DNA of 64,000 nucleotides from Amaurobius ferox. Lineage: Eukaryota > Arthropoda > Arachnida > Araneae > Amaurobiidae. Within the stretch, counting starts at the first letter, position 1, and every line of letters starts with the position of its first letter. The stretch covers positions 93,216,914 to 93,280,913 of the forward strand of contig OX578138.1 in the NCBI GenBank assembly GCA_951213105.1, in the 5' to 3' direction. A program made the position numbers and the translations under genes. This document shows, in pieces, positions 1-13,354 of this stretch. The notes beneath the pieces are model-generated. The model saw only the letters and a list, made by a program, of their open reading frames with translations, was not told the DNA's origin and made no database searches.

Positions 1-1106
1 GTGCATAAGATAAATTACAATTTCAGTGGTGTTTTATATTTATATGAAACTTAAGCTGAACAAAGTGGAAGTGTTGCTAAATTTTTACCATACTTGAATG
101 TTAAATATTGCTACGTTGAGAATGAAATAAGTGGTTTGGATCTTGAACTCCTTTTAAACAACCAATGACTCTTCAAATCCATTCGGTTACTCGTCAATAT
201 ATAATAAAACCATAACTAAGATATGACCCTATAAAGCCATCAAGGCATGATTTTCAGTGTGGATCAAAGCAAAATATATTCACTGGCGGAGAAAACTCTG
301 TAAAGAAACTAAATTACTTACAGACAGTTCAAAACAACCTTGTTGAAGAGTCTTAGGTAATTAGACACTTCAAATGAAATTATGTTTTAGATCTCATAAA
401 TGTTGCTCGTAAACAAGAGAACGCTTTGGGTTTAAATTGGAAAATAGACTTGCATGTATAAAAAATATCTCAAATTTCTTAACACAAATTACCGTAACTG
501 GAGTATTAACTTGTTTAAGCCTTTAGTGCTTTAATTTGTGACAGTGTTTGGATAATAACATCTTTACATCCGCTAAAATCGCTTTCATGTTTAGATGTTT
601 TGAAAGAAATGTTTCTACTAAACTGCATACAGAAGATTAAATAAAGTAGCAAACTTTGTCCAATTATCATAGTCAAACAGTACTATAATAACATAGCCGG
701 ATGATCATAACAGAATCGGATATATCATAACATAACCGGATGACAGTACATACATAGCCTGATAATCATAGAAAACATAAATATTAAGCATTTGAAGCAT
801 TGCTTATATATAATATGTCTGCATTTACTCAAGGCGGGGCGTGTAATTCAAAGTTTGTAAAGACACCATTTTTTTAATAATATATTAAATTATCATCAGG
901 AGCAATATTTTGTTCTAAACTTACATGAGACAGTGTGTACACTGTTTAAAAATAAAAAAAAATGTATTTAAGAAGAAAAATTTATTAATTAAATAAATTA
1001 TACTTTTAGTAATGAAGTAATGAATAGAAATGTTATAAAAGCTAAGTCGATTAAAATCTGTTGCGAATTTGTTTAAAAGCAAACCGATTGTTTTAGGTAA
1101 AGCAAT
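1..1106. other. AT-rich stretch without a gene
   Basis: No conserved coding sequence is visible; open frames are short and low in complexity. Between about 690 and 770 a few irregular copies of a motif like ATAACCGGATGATCAT follow one another. Nothing else can be supported. Confidence 0.5.
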
Positions 1107-2100
1107 AAAAAAAATCTGATGTGGGCAACACATGACTTTCCTTATATAATGCAATGAATTTACTACTTTTACAGTAAAAACAAACAGGTTTTTCTTATAG
1201 TAGATATTTATTTTCTTTCCAAGATATTGAATTTTTGACATTTAGTCGTCATTTTCATTGATTTAGCATCATTTTAATCCATTTGGCGAGATTATCGTTA
1301 ATTTGACAACATTTCAAAAAGTCGCTAAGTTGGCGACATTCCGCCAAATTCGTTTCGCCAAAATATCGCCAAGCTTTACTGATGGAGAAATAAGTTATTC
1401 TTATAGCTGATAAATGACTATTGGCGTTCAAATACAAAAGTATTACTCGAAGTATCTTTTCTCATGAATGGAACGAGCTAGATCCACGAGAATGATGTCA
1501 CCCAATTTATCGCATGGTATTACATATGAAAAGTGAACATGTTTCTCAATAGGAAATATATATATTTTTTATATGACTTTTTGATAATTTTTTTGAAAAA
1601 TGTGCAATATCTCGAGAACAGTTCATGTTAGCGTTCTAAAATTTATGTTAATCGTTTTCTAATGAAAAATTACATAAGAAATGTCTATTTGCGTAACTTT
1701 ATGAGCGGTTTTGATTTTTTGACGATTTTTTCAAAATTTCACTCGGAAATTTAGGGGGATTCTGAACCTTCGATTACGTTTAAAAACCATAGACTTCCAG
1801 TGTTTACGGATTGTGATTTTTGTACCAAATTTCGTTCAAATCGGTCCATTCGGTCGTCAGTTATCGTCGCCACAGACTCACTGACACACACGCACGCACA
1901 CACACACACATACTTTCACACACACACACATACACATACTTTCACACACACACATACTTTCACGCACACACAGACATCACTTTAAAAATGTTTGATTCGT
2001 AATCAGGGATGCTTGAAACGTGCTCTCCCGTCGAAAACTGGAATTCGAATTTTCGACCCATCACAATACTTTCCTTATACATTATGTATATAAGGACAGT
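1107..2100 (-). repeat. R1 dispersed repeat, copy 1
   Basis: This is a copy of the main dispersed family of the window, in reverse orientation. Read on the minus strand it starts near a TATA/ATATAAGG hairpin, then has an AATTCGAATT-rich block, a TG microsatellite (here interrupted CA runs at about 1885-1975), a conserved GAACGAATGGACCGATT block, a GGCGACTTTTT/TTGGCGA block, and ends with TTATATAAGGAAAGTCATGTG and a T-rich tail. No protein is encoded. The short H/T-rich open frames are shadows of the microsatellite. The element class is unknown; it is probably non-autonomous. Confidence 0.8.
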
Positions 2101-3620
2101 AAAAATGGATGTGAGCAGCACATGACTTTCCTAGTATAATGCAATGAATGACTTCATTCACAAAATAATGTATACGTTTGTAAAGAACCTTTCCCCAACC
2201 AGGACTAGAAGTTGGATCTACGAATTGCTCAGGCGACGCTCTACCGTTGAGCTTCTGGGGACGAAATTGCAAGCCTTTATAGTCGACATGTATGTATAAG
2301 ATCCATGACACATTGCATTTAACGTTGAATTATACATTTGTGGCTTTTCCGGATGACAAAATGCAAATATTTTTTGTCCCCAATTAACTTATATTTTGCG
2401 TAACTCTGAATTAATAATTATAAATATCCTTTTCGTACTCAATGAGCAATATAGTCCATATATTAAAATATGTAAATAAATTCATCAATTAGGCTTTATT
2501 TTCATTAACTTGGCGTTAATTTTACAATTTTGATGTTCGTCAATCTGGGGCTAAACATTGATCATCATTGGTCATTAGATTATCCACCAAGTTCGCTAAA
2601 TGTATCGCAAAGTGTTGAAGAATAATGGCGAGAAGAGCTAATAGGAGTATGCCCGTCATATGAAGGAATTAAAAATTTGCAAAACATTACCTCTCATTTA
2701 GTGCCATTTTTATCAATTTGGCGATATTTTTATCAATTTTGCGGAACTTTCGCTAATTTTGTAAAATTAAAAAGTCGCCAAGTTAGCAACATCCCTCTAC
2801 AGATACCGAATTTTCATCAATTAGTCGTCGTTTTCATTGATTAAGCGTCATTTTTATCAGTTTGGCGAAATTTTCGTTAGTTTGGCAACATTAAAAAAGT
2901 TGCCCAGTGGCGACATTCCGACAAATGTGTCGCCATAATAACGCCAAGCGTTATGGAAGCAGAAATAGGTTAATCTTACAGCCGATAAATGACTATTGGT
3001 GTCCAAATACAAAACTATTACCCAAAGTATTTTTTCTCATGAATGGAACCCGCTAGATCCACGAGAATGATGCCAACAAGTTTATCGCTTTGTATTACAT
3101 ATGAAAAGTGCGCATATGTTACAATAGTTAAGATGTTTTTTTTATTTTATGTGATCTTTTGATAAATTTATTTAAAAAATTTCAATATATGGAGCAGGGA
3201 TCGTGATAGCTTTCTGAAATTATGTCAATCGCTTTCTAGTGACAAATTACATACGCAATGATGACTTACGCAACTTTATTAAATGTTTTGATTTTTTGAT
3301 GATTTTTTTCATAATTTCACTCGAAAATTTTGGGGGGTTCTGGACATTCGATTGTATTTAAAAGCAATAGGCTTCCATTATTCATGGATTGCGATTTTGT
3401 GCCATATTTCATTCGAATTGCTCCATTCATTCGTGAGATATCGTCTCCACAGACTCACTGACACCGGCGCACAAAGACAGACATCAGCTCAAAAACGTTT
3501 GATTCGTTTGTCAGGAATCCTTGAAATGTGCTCTCCTGTCGAAAACTCGAATTCGAATTTTCGACCCCGTCAGAATACTTTCCTTATACATTATACTATG
3601 TATATAAGGAAAGTAATAAC
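2101..3620 (-). repeat. R1 dispersed repeat, copy 2 (long variant)
   Basis: A second reverse copy directly follows the first. It is interrupted near its start by a tRNA-like SINE fragment (about 2175-2330) and has an extra block around 2440-2800 that matches, in reverse complement, about 36900-37260. The end carries the palindromic ACTTTCCTTATA / TATAAGGAAAGT hairpin at about 3585-3618. The TG microsatellite is almost lost in this copy. Confidence 0.7.
2175..2330 (-). repeat. tRNA-derived SINE fragment
   Basis: The minus strand reads CAGAAGCTCAACGGTAGAGC followed by a B-box-like GGTTGGGG end. This matches the tRNA-like heads at 28731 and 29113. It sits inside an R1 copy. It is a retroposon head, not a functional tRNA gene. 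Confidence 0.55.
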
Positions 3621-3939
3621 GTTAATTATTTGGCCTAATACTTTTATTACGAATTTTTAATCTTAAAGGGAAATTTATTTATATTCATCAATACCGATAG
3701 CTAGCCACATATGCATTGCATTACAAGTACAATATTAATAACATTGACAATATATGGAGTCAGAATTATGGGGCTAGTACTCCTGATCTCTGAATCCAAG
3801 AATCAGAAATATACCGTCTAAGATACCTGGACTCGTGACGGTAGTAAAAGATAAAAACAATATGTACATGGCATACTTATCATTTACATATTTGTTTTAT
3901 AATTTCTAAATACATAAATAATGAATATACCACTTTGAT

Positions 3940-4620
3940 ATACACTGCCTGGCCAAAATAAAAGTCGTGCATGATGATACTTTATTGGTCCACCTCTAGC
4001 ACGAATTACAACAAACATTCATCGTGCCAGCCACACATATAGTTACATTAAGCCTTCGGGTCTGTCGTGTGGTCTGGGTTTTTCACACATTTATCCTGGA
4101 ATTGTATCTATGAGTTTAAGCAATGTATCAATGTATATTTGTGGCTGCACCTAGATTATCTGAACAGTAGCAACCGCAGACCTTAACACATTCTCCTATG
4201 GCCTGTACAGTGGGTACAGTACAGGAAGAGTTTAATGATTTAATCATTACCTTCTATTCTAACCCCAATGCGTCCATTATGTTGAAAGAGAAAAATCTGT
4301 ATTCATCAGACCACATGATTTTCCCCATTTCTCAGCAGTCCAATCTCTATGTTCCTTGGCGAACTGGAATCATTTTTTCCATTTACTCTCTCGATAAGCA
4401 GTGTGTTCCTCTTTGTGACAGAGCAGTTTAATCATAATCCTTTAAGTTTAATCCTAATTCTATCCTCACAGTGTGTAGTAGAAATAGTTTTGCTTCCATT
4501 ACAGAACATGGTTGTGAGTTCTATGATCAGTTTTTTCAGATGTAGTTTCACTTAGCTTTTTTATGAGCTTCAATTACGATTATTGATGATTATTTTTCGA
4601 CCACACATTCTTTGAGAAGT
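3940..4620 (-). pseudogene. Degenerate Tc1-like transposon fragment
   Basis: The left terminus TACACTGCCTGGCCAAAATA is the typical end of a widespread group of Tc1 elements. About 350 bp inside, the minus strand still spells WTAEKWGKIMWSDE, which matches the first catalytic block (SDE) of Tc1 transposases. The frame is broken repeatedly and no matching right terminus is seen, so this is a truncated, dead copy. The plus-strand open frames at 4198-4555 are shadows of it. Confidence 0.7.
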
Positions 4621-5699
4621 TGATGATTAACGGCCATCTTTTTAAAATTTAATAATGCGCTGAACAGTTAGTAATCCGGTCCCGTTGATATCAGTTGTTT
4701 CCTTGTACATCTTCTGACCTTGAAACAGGCCGAAAATGTGGTCATTCTTGAACTATGTAGCATATTTTACGAAACTGTTCATAACGTCTTCGCCATGATT
4801 GATATTAACTGATCAGCTGTAAGTTGTTCCTATTACATTTAAAAGTTGTATTACTCGCAAAATTAAGAAAAATTTCGAAATGCACCATCACTCCTTCCCT
4901 CCTCCGTAATTGCATGTTTCAATCCACACCGCGACTATTTTTGTAGAAATCACATAAGTTAATCTTGTGTAAATCGCAATTTGAAGAATTCGACTTTCAA
5001 ATAAATATTCAAATTTATTCAGAAGCAATCCCTTTCTCTTTATTATTGACCTTGCGCTATACAGTATAAACGTTTTAGAACTAAGAATAATGGAACAGAA
5101 GGAAACCCCAATTTGTCAACACATTCTGGAAACTCCTAACTAATTAAGCCTTCTACAGGAAGGAAACATGATTTCACTGTGGCACCAGAATTGCGATAGC
5201 GTTATGACTTGGGAAATTATATATCAATGAACTAATTAGTGACAAGTTAAATAATTTTTAACTTTGCATCATGGTTAAAAAATAACAAGGTTCGGCAATT
5301 GATATGATGTTTCTAGATTTTTTGCGATTTTGCTACCAAACGAGCGGAAGTTAAATTAGGAAAATAACTTCAATGTTTAGGAATTTTCACTGTCATTTTT
5401 TAAAAAGTTTTAGAAATATGGAAGAATCAATTTCTTACTGATTTTTGTACTTTAATTTTTGTTCCATGTAAGTATAATATCGTATTTTAATGCGTTAAAA
5501 TCGTTTTCATTTTTAAGTTCTTGTCAAAGAGATATTTCAACAAAATTATTAGAACGCAATTAAATTAATTATTAAAACTTGTACGTCAAACGCAGTAAGC
5601 ACCATATATTTCATGTTTTAAGCATTTATTATGGGTTCAAGGTAAAGATAAGTAAGCACCTAACAATAGATGATTGAACGATTTTAGCACAGTATTTCA
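4621..5699. other. No recognisable feature
   Basis: AT-rich DNA with scattered stops in all frames. No repeat or gene family was recognised here. Confidence 0.4.
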
Positions 5700-5960
5700 A
5701 TTAATGCATTAGTCCTAGTAATCTAATATTGGCTGCAATATCGAACCAATATGAAAAAGTGAACATTTTGACGGAATTAGTCCAATATTGACATACAATA
5801 TTGAAAAAATATTACGCCAATACTTTCAATATAACACTAATATTAACATAATATTTTAATGAAAATATTAGTCAATATTGGAGGCTAATGTAATGCCAAA
5901 ATATACAATATTGGTTTAATATAGAACCAATATTAAGTGCTACTAGAAGGAATATTAAAG
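5700..5960. repeat. MITE-like block of CAATATTG palindromes
   Basis: About 260 bp hold more than ten copies of AATATT/CAATATTG-type palindromes. Loosely inverted ends (TAGTCCTAGTAATCTAATATT on the left, AATATTAAGTGCTACTAGAAG on the right) suggest a decayed miniature inverted-repeat element. No coding potential. Confidence 0.5.
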
Positions 5961-6087
5961 ACACAATTTCAGTTTTAAACTTGATGGAGCACCGTGTATA
6001 CTATTAAACAAGAAAGATCAATCATGCTTAAAGCATTGATTATGAAACACTTTCCAACGTCAATGCAATTTTATTTTAAAAAAGTCG

Positions 6088-6420
6088 AAAATGCAATACA
6101 TTCCACGGTAATATTTTAAAACTTATCACAATACTACATTGATTTATTATATTTGAAAACTTAAACCTTCATTGAAAAAAATGAACTTCATACAAATGAC
6201 GGCATTGAAATATAAATTGCCTGGTTTAAATATCTCTAAAATGCAATACATTCCACGGTAATATTTTAAAAACTATCATAATATTACGATAATTTATTAT
6301 ATTTGAAAACTTCATCGAAAACAACTGAAATTAAATCAAATGACGTCATAGAAAAAATAACACGCCTGGATCTCTCTAAAAAACAGGATTTCATTCATAA
6401 CTTTCTCCCATTCATTTCAT
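6088..6420. repeat. About 150-bp tandem duplication
   Basis: The block starting AAATGCAATACATTCCACGG at 6088 is repeated at 6238 (spacing 150 bp) with a more diverged partial third copy up to about 6420. Both full copies continue with TAATATTTTAAAA and a TTTATTATATTTGAAAACTT stretch. Non-coding. Confidence 0.75.
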
Positions 6421-7465
6421 TCATCACAATACTATAATAATTTATTTTATTTAAACATTTTATTTAAGACCATGGAGCTACAAATAATTAAACTCTATGC
6501 TTAAAACTTCATCGAAAAAAATCGTCCTTCTCTTTATAAAATCAATTAATATTTCATTCATATCAGCCATGCAGACTCCATGGACTAAATTATTTTGTGT
6601 TAAAAAATACAGGAATTCCAATACAACTCATTCTACACATTTTGCTGTTTACATTTTACATAGGTGAAAAATAGGCTTAGTTGTAGAAATAATCAAATTT
6701 AGATGAACATTTAAACTCAAATATATTGTCATTGCGTTGTTTCAGTATGTAGCTGCACAGAATTTAAGCAAAAATAAAGTAGTTTTAGGACGGATACAAC
6801 ACTCAATATGAATTAGAAATAATTTTAAAAAATCACGATTTTGAAACAAGATGGATGCCAAATATCATTTTGAAGTGGATCATGTGATCGTTTCATATCA
6901 TGGTCACGTGATCGTTCCATATAAGAGGTGTAATTATTATTTTTTATTTTTATTTGAAAAACTACTGAATATATTGTGCTAAATTTTTTTTATATATTTT
7001 ATGGAACAATTTGAATATTACCTAAAATTTTCGAAGCAATTTGTGAATTTTAAATCCGCTTAAAAAATGTTTGAAAAATTAGGTCCCATAGGGCTCAATG
7101 TATTTCATTTTTTCAACCCGGGTTCAATCCAAAACTAATCGGGTGATATCATTCATTTATATTCCCATAGGTCCTACAGACCGTCTGAACAACATACTAA
7201 AATTTCATTTTGATTAAGTCATTTTAACGGCAGTTATCGTGCTAACGGATAGACAGACAGATAGACAGACAGACAGACAGACAGAATGGACAAAGTCATA
7301 AACACTTTTCAACTTTGTTGTAAAGTGTTAAAAATGGTTATTATAAATATTATAATTCAACCAACTATACCAGTTTGTGAACGTATTATTGAAAAACGAT
7401 TTCAAAATATCAAAATTCAATTTCAAATGGATTTTCCTTTTCCGAATTTAGAATATTATTATTAT
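6421..7465. other. Intergenic, with GACA microsatellite
   Basis: No gene seen. At about 7249-7284 there is an (AGAC)n/(AGAT) microsatellite inside a repeat-like passage. A similar passage near 45190-45480 suggests another old dispersed element distantly related in layout to R1. Confidence 0.5.
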
Positions 7466-8420
7466 AGTAATGTATAAGGAAAGTATTGTGACGGGGTCGA
7501 AAATTCGAATTCGAGTTTTCGACTGGAGAGCACGTTTCAAGCATCCCTGATCACGAATCAAACATTTTTGAAGTGATGTCTGTGTTTGCGTGTGTGAAAG
7601 TATGTGTGTGTGTGTGTGTCAGTGAGCCTGTGGAGACGATAACTGCCGAACGGATGGACCGATTCGAACGAAATTTGTTACAAAAATCACAATCCGTAAT
7701 CACTGGAAGCCTATTGTTTTTATTCGCAATCAAATTTTCAGAATCCCCCTAAATTTTCGAGTGAAATTTTGAAAAAATCATACAAAAATCAAAACCGCTA
7801 ATAAAGTTACGCAAATGGGCATTTTTTATGTAATTTTTCATCATAAAACGTTTGACATAAATTTTAGAACGATAACATGAACCAATCTTGAGATATTGCA
7901 CATTTTAAAAAAAAATTATCAAAAAGTCATATAAAATAAAAAAAAATATTTCCTAATGAGAAACATGTTCACTTTTCATATGTGATACCATGTGATAAAT
8001 TGGGTGACATCATTCTCGTAGATCTAGCTCGTTCCATTCATAAAAAAAGATGCTTTGAGTAATACTTTTGTATTTGAACGCCAATAGTCATTTATCTGCT
8101 GTAAGAAAAACTTATTTCTTCGTCCATAACGCTTGGCGAGATTTTGGCGACGAATTTGGTGGAATATCGGCAACTTGGCGACTTTTTTAAATTTTGCTAA
8201 ATTAAATGGATAAAGCCAAATGGATAAAAATGTCGCTAAATCAATGACGACTCATTGATGATGACGACATTGGAAATGACGACTCATTGACGAAAATTCA
8301 ATATCTTGGAAATAATATAAATAAGTACTATAAAAATGGTCTATTTTTTTTTACTGCAAACGTAGTAAATTCATTGCATTATATAAGGAAAGTCATGTGC
8401 TGCCCACATCAGATTTTTTT
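7466..8420 (+). repeat. R1 dispersed repeat, copy 3
   Basis: A near full-length forward copy: start AATGTATAAGGAAAGTATTG, AATTCGAATTCGAG block, TG run (7581-7622), GGACCGATTCGAACG block, the GGCGA/TTGGCG block, end TTATATAAGGAAAGTCATGTG and a T tail. It serves as a good reference for the family. No coding function is supported. Confidence 0.85.
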
Positions 8421-8894
8421 TTCATATTCTGGACTCGTACTACATGCACAATTTCATTAACTGCGCAATTCGTACTGCATGCAATTTTATTCGTTACCGC
8501 ACTTCAATTTTAACAGTACGTTTCAAAGGTCAAAGTTAAATTTCATATTAATCTGACAAATCAAGTTTGCTGAAATGCTGCACGAATTTACTATTCAGAA
8601 TAAAACAGGTGTGATTAAATTTAAGGTTTAATGTTGCATTGGAACTTGCGAATACATAACAATGTGAAATAAGGTGAATGCATATCGAAGTAAAATTTAC
8701 TTTGTACAAATAGCAAATGCTTAATTTACACAAGGTATAATCACGTGACAGAAAAGCTTAATATTTGTGTATTTTACATCAAATTGCAATAGAATATTAA
8801 AATTTAGAACTCTTAGTATTCAAACTTTACATTACGACATGTTTGGATACAATAAATCAATCACAAGAATTGTAAAGGACTTTGTAGCCCTAAC

Positions 8895-9345
8895 CGAAAA
8901 TAAAACCACAAATCTTCGTAATGGTCTGCTGACGTTCTACTTTTAAGCTACTGGGGCGGAATTGCAAGATCTTATTAAGGGAGTAAATTCTGAATTATGT
9001 TACTGCTAATTTCAGATTGACGTGCAACTTCACAATCCCACTGACCACCTCCTGCTGTTCTTTTTCAAGATAGCCTGCTGAAACTACTATTTTTACCCAG
9101 GTTAGTATCTTAAGGGTTCTTTGGCCTCTCCAATTTGAAATCGACACTCAATATACTAGAGTCTACCGAGTCCGTACTAATAGGGTCAATTTCAGATCTC
9201 CAATATTACTGCACTAGCTTGAAGAGATAATTCGTTCAAACGCCATTGTACATAAACTTGCTGCACCAATTGGGAATTGAACCATAGATCTTCGTACTAA
9301 CTAGCCGATGTTCTGCCGTTTGAGCTACTGGGTGGTCTCTTACTG
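8895..9345 (-). repeat. Dimeric tRNA-like SINE, diverged copy
   Basis: On the minus strand two tRNA-like modules (AGTAGCTCAAACGGCAGA near 9340 and CAGTAGCTTAAAAGTAGAA near 8945) flank a body with CTGGGTAAAAATAGT and AGGAGGTGGTCAGTGGGATT. The arrangement is the same as at 28705-29190, so this is an older copy of the same retroposon. Confidence 0.7.
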
Positions 9346-10587
9346 TCAAATTAAACTCAAATTTTCGAAGTAAGCTCTGGAAGTTTTGTATTTCTATGAA
9401 AATATATTTTATATTATGTGCAGATTTATTCTGCAGGTATTTGTATTAGTATATTTGTGAAACTATTAATTGGTATAATTTATTTGTTAGTATATTGCTA
9501 CAAATTTATATGATGAAAACGACTTTTATAATTTTAATATTAATAAAATCTTTCCATTTAATTCCTGTAACTCGATTCAATTGTTTAGAAATATTATACT
9601 CAATCAGCTTTTTAGAATTTATAGATTATCTGATAAAAAATTTCATGCTATGCATATCAATAATCTCAAAATTACTAGCATTTTATATAAATATCCCCCT
9701 TATTTAGTAAATAGTATTGTTAAAAAGTTTAAAATATAGCTGGATTTTTATAATTCTTTTCATAGTATCTTATATTAGCCAGACATCTCCATTCTCTTGT
9801 ATTTTTAATAGTTTTTTTACATTCTCTTCCACTTCAGCATTACTATTATTAGCCCCTCCTTTTAGTAGCTCTTGTTGTATATTATTACTTTTTCTTAGCA
9901 TTTCGCTTAACTGTTTTTCAATTCTTATGAATGGCAACAGTAGATTGTTTTTTATTTTTTCTTTACGAATGGCAACACTGGTCTCTTCTATCAGAGTTCC
10001 CGGTTTCGACTCGTTTGTACATACGCTGTGCATTTTCCAGGTATTCGTTTTTTCTTTTTTATTCCTTCTTTATGTATGTCGTCCAAGTAGAAATAGTTTA
10101 TAGATATAATCTATCTATTTCTTCAGAAACATACATGTTTTGTGTGTCTGCTTCGTAAAATACTTGGACTTGAGAACGAATTTGACGAAGTGAACACTTC
10201 CATTTGTTTAGGCTTAGCCCTTTTTCCACGTGTATAGCGATATAGCTTGTTTTATTGAGCTTTTCTTTTTTCGTTTCCATACCTTTGAATTTTGTTGATT
10301 TTCTGTAACTTGATAGCTTGTGTTTTGTATTTTTTTTTCATTTGATTGATGATTTGCTGTATTATATTTTATTCTGTGGATGGTTTAGAAAGTTAGGTTT
10401 ATCGTGTTGCATCTTCTTACATTTCGTTCAATGGATTTTAAAACTACTATTATTATTGAAATCATTTTATTTATGAGCTGCATTTGCGCAATAAATTAAA
10501 TGTATTTTGCATTTTCAATCCATTTACTTAATAACTTTAAATTCTTTATTTAATCATATTTGCATAGTATCCTTCATATTTTAGTAG

Positions 10588-10590
<3 letters not shown>
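9346..10590 (-). other. Two short open frames, possible old gene remnant
   Basis: Mostly AT-rich DNA. On the minus strand two consecutive open frames (10280 down to 10098, 60 aa; and 10033 down to 9770, 87 aa) have a less skewed amino-acid make-up than their surroundings. The first contains EKGLSLNKWKCSLRQI, which by eye recalls the KKGISLxxxQW core of PC4-type DNA-binding domains. The second is a charged, possibly coiled-coil segment. A stop and a frame change separate them. This could be a dead viral or retroelement fragment, or chance. The family is not recognised with any certainty. Confidence 0.2.

Positions 10591-10591
<1 letters not shown>

Positions 10592-10631
<40 letters not shown>
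10592..10631. repeat. (TA)n microsatellite
   Basis: An uninterrupted TA run of about 40 bp. Confidence 0.95.
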
Positions 10632-10632
<1 letters not shown>

Positions 10633-13354
10633 CCTTGCAGAAGATTCGACTACATCTTAAATACTTCTTGGGTGTTCTTAGCCTATCGGTCTTCGGGTAT
10701 TCATAATCCGCTTATCTATGAGCTATCTGAGAAGCTGCCCCTAGCATGTTATTCTCTTTAACTGTCAATTCTGTTAATTCGAGAGAAATGCTTTTAGTTT
10801 TATGGCATTACATGTTATAAAATAAGAACTAGATTGATTTTATTGTACTTCGGGTGATTAAGACACTAATTGATCAAAATTTAAATATTTTTATGGAATT
10901 AATCCCTATTGAGGACAGTGATAATTACTGTAACAGTTATTCTAGCTTAGTCCATACAATAAACTAACATGCAAATTAGTTATACATGTAAAACTGTATT
11001 AAAATAGTATGCAATCTTGCAAGTAAATTGAATGAATTCGGTTAAGACAAGTAATTAACCTGTTCCAATATTTTATTTTCTAATTAAGAATTTTTATTAA
11101 AGAATTTTTATAAGTAAATTTTGAAGCCAACGGGCATAAAATGCTTTCAGCTCTGGTCCTTATTTCAATGTCATCCATACAAATCGTGAGTTCTTGCCTT
11201 GTTAATTTTTCATGTCTGCCTTCTCCTTCCTTAAAAATAGCGTTCCCGAGCGTCCTCTAGCATCTGGTACCTCCTACTCTAGTAGTATATCCCCGTATAG
11301 GAGGCCATGCTGATTATAAAGCAGATAAACGTAAAACATGCGATACGAATTCATGTAAAAAACGAGAAAAAAATAAAATCTAAGATATTTTTCTGATGCA
11401 GTTCATTTCATCTTTGATATTGACTTTGTAAATAATATATATCCAGCTTTTTGGTAGAAAGCAGAAAGCTACATAACGGATATATAGCGGCACATATACA
11501 CGTAGGTTGATCAGAAAATTATATTTTTATTACATTTTCTAACAGTGTAATGTCTCAAATATTTTGTGCAAATGTAATAAAAAATACATAGAAAATGTTG
11601 AGAGATATACCGATTATACTGAGACAAGTATCAGCCCTTAGGTCTTTTATCTCAAAAATTTTCAATCCATTTTCTTTGAAATCAATCTTTGAAATCGGTT
11701 CTCACGATATTTTGGCAAATTTATGAACAATTTATTTGCTATTTGGTACATATATACCAGACGGTAATACATAATTAGAGAGATATGTATGTCAATTTTG
11801 ATTGAAGCTTTTCTGCAACCTTATCGCAAAAATTGAAATGATTTGATGAACAAAAAATCGTTTAATCGTTGATATTAATTTCCATGTCTTCCATGTTTTT
11901 TTCACTGTGAATATAAGCAAAAATTCCTACCATGGGTTTTTTAAATTGTTGTTAATTCTTTTGCAATCTATGTTCAAAAACCATTTATTTTTTAACATTC
12001 CCGGCCTATGTTCCTTGTTAAGAATGATTCTTTTGGCGATTCCTATTTAATCACATGTTCTGGAATTCTTGGTAATTAAAACTTTAGCAGGAAGGAAGTA
12101 AATTCATAATTTTCAATGGGGTTTCAGAGAAGATAATCGCAGCAATTTCACTGAGAAAACTATCTGTGAATGAACTAATTAGTAACATATCTTCCAACTT
12201 TTAACTTTGTCGCGCGAAGTCAGTAAATAATTATGCACTGCAACTGCTATGATGCACTTACGTCTTTAGAGATTTTGTTATCGGGCGAGTAAAAGTTTCT
12301 GATTTGAACGAGAAAAACAACTTAAAATGTTTAGTAACTTAAGCTCCGAATTGTAAAGATATATAGCGTTGGAAAAATATCAAGATCAGTATAATTTAAT
12401 CTTTCATGCTGTAATTGGTGACTTTGCTTGCGATAATCATGTTCTGTACTTTAAAATGGGTTTATGTTTTGAGAGGATTTCAAAGAGGGATTGTTAGAAA
12501 ATTGTTTTCAACGGAATAAATTAATTTGTCTGCTTTGACAGACAATTATCATAAATATAATTCAGAGTTTAAATAATTATTATGAAATGTTGAGTTCATT
12601 GCAAAAAGCAAATTATTGGTCCTTTTCAAGATACAATATTTATGAAAACACATTATAGAAATGCTTAAGATATAAAAGTATTTAAGCACTGAACTTAAAC
12701 ATTGAATATTTAAAATATTTAATAGCTTATTATAAAATGAAATAAGCGGTAGTTGAAATAGACAATTACAATGAATTCGTACATAATTCAAATTCCACGG
12801 GAAAAAATATTGATTACAAATACATTTTTGATACTTGAATTATATAATACATTTTTTATAATGACTTTCTTTATATCACTTTTAACCTACATATCGCTGT
12901 TAAATCCTTACGTTCTATCCTTCGAAAGAATGTATTTTAAGGTAATATGTATTATCTTGATAAAATATTAAATGCTTCAGCTGATTATTGCTTTTTGAAT
13001 GCAAACAATTCCCAGCAAACATGACGTTTTTTAACTCAACATAGACAGAATTATAATTCAGTTTGCAACATACGTATTCCACGAAGAAATCAATAAACAT
13101 TATCATGCAACGGACTGCATGTTAACAAAGCCATTTTATCACAAAATTTCTCCAGTCTACGCTTCAAACAGAAAAACAACAAAACAGAGATATATACTAA
13201 TACAATGCAAACTAAATTGTATTATACAGTAGCTAGTAACATGAACAATGCTTACACATATGAAAAATAGTATGAAAAAAATAGTAAACAGAAAACAGAA
13301 CACGCGCAATCTCTATAAAAGGAACAAGAAAATAACAAAATATAGTGCAAAGCA
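10632..13354. other. No recognisable gene
   Basis: 2.7 kb of AT-rich sequence. All open frames are short and made of F/I/Y/N-rich low-complexity residues. I see no transposon ends, tRNA-like modules or conserved protein words. Confidence 0.45.
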
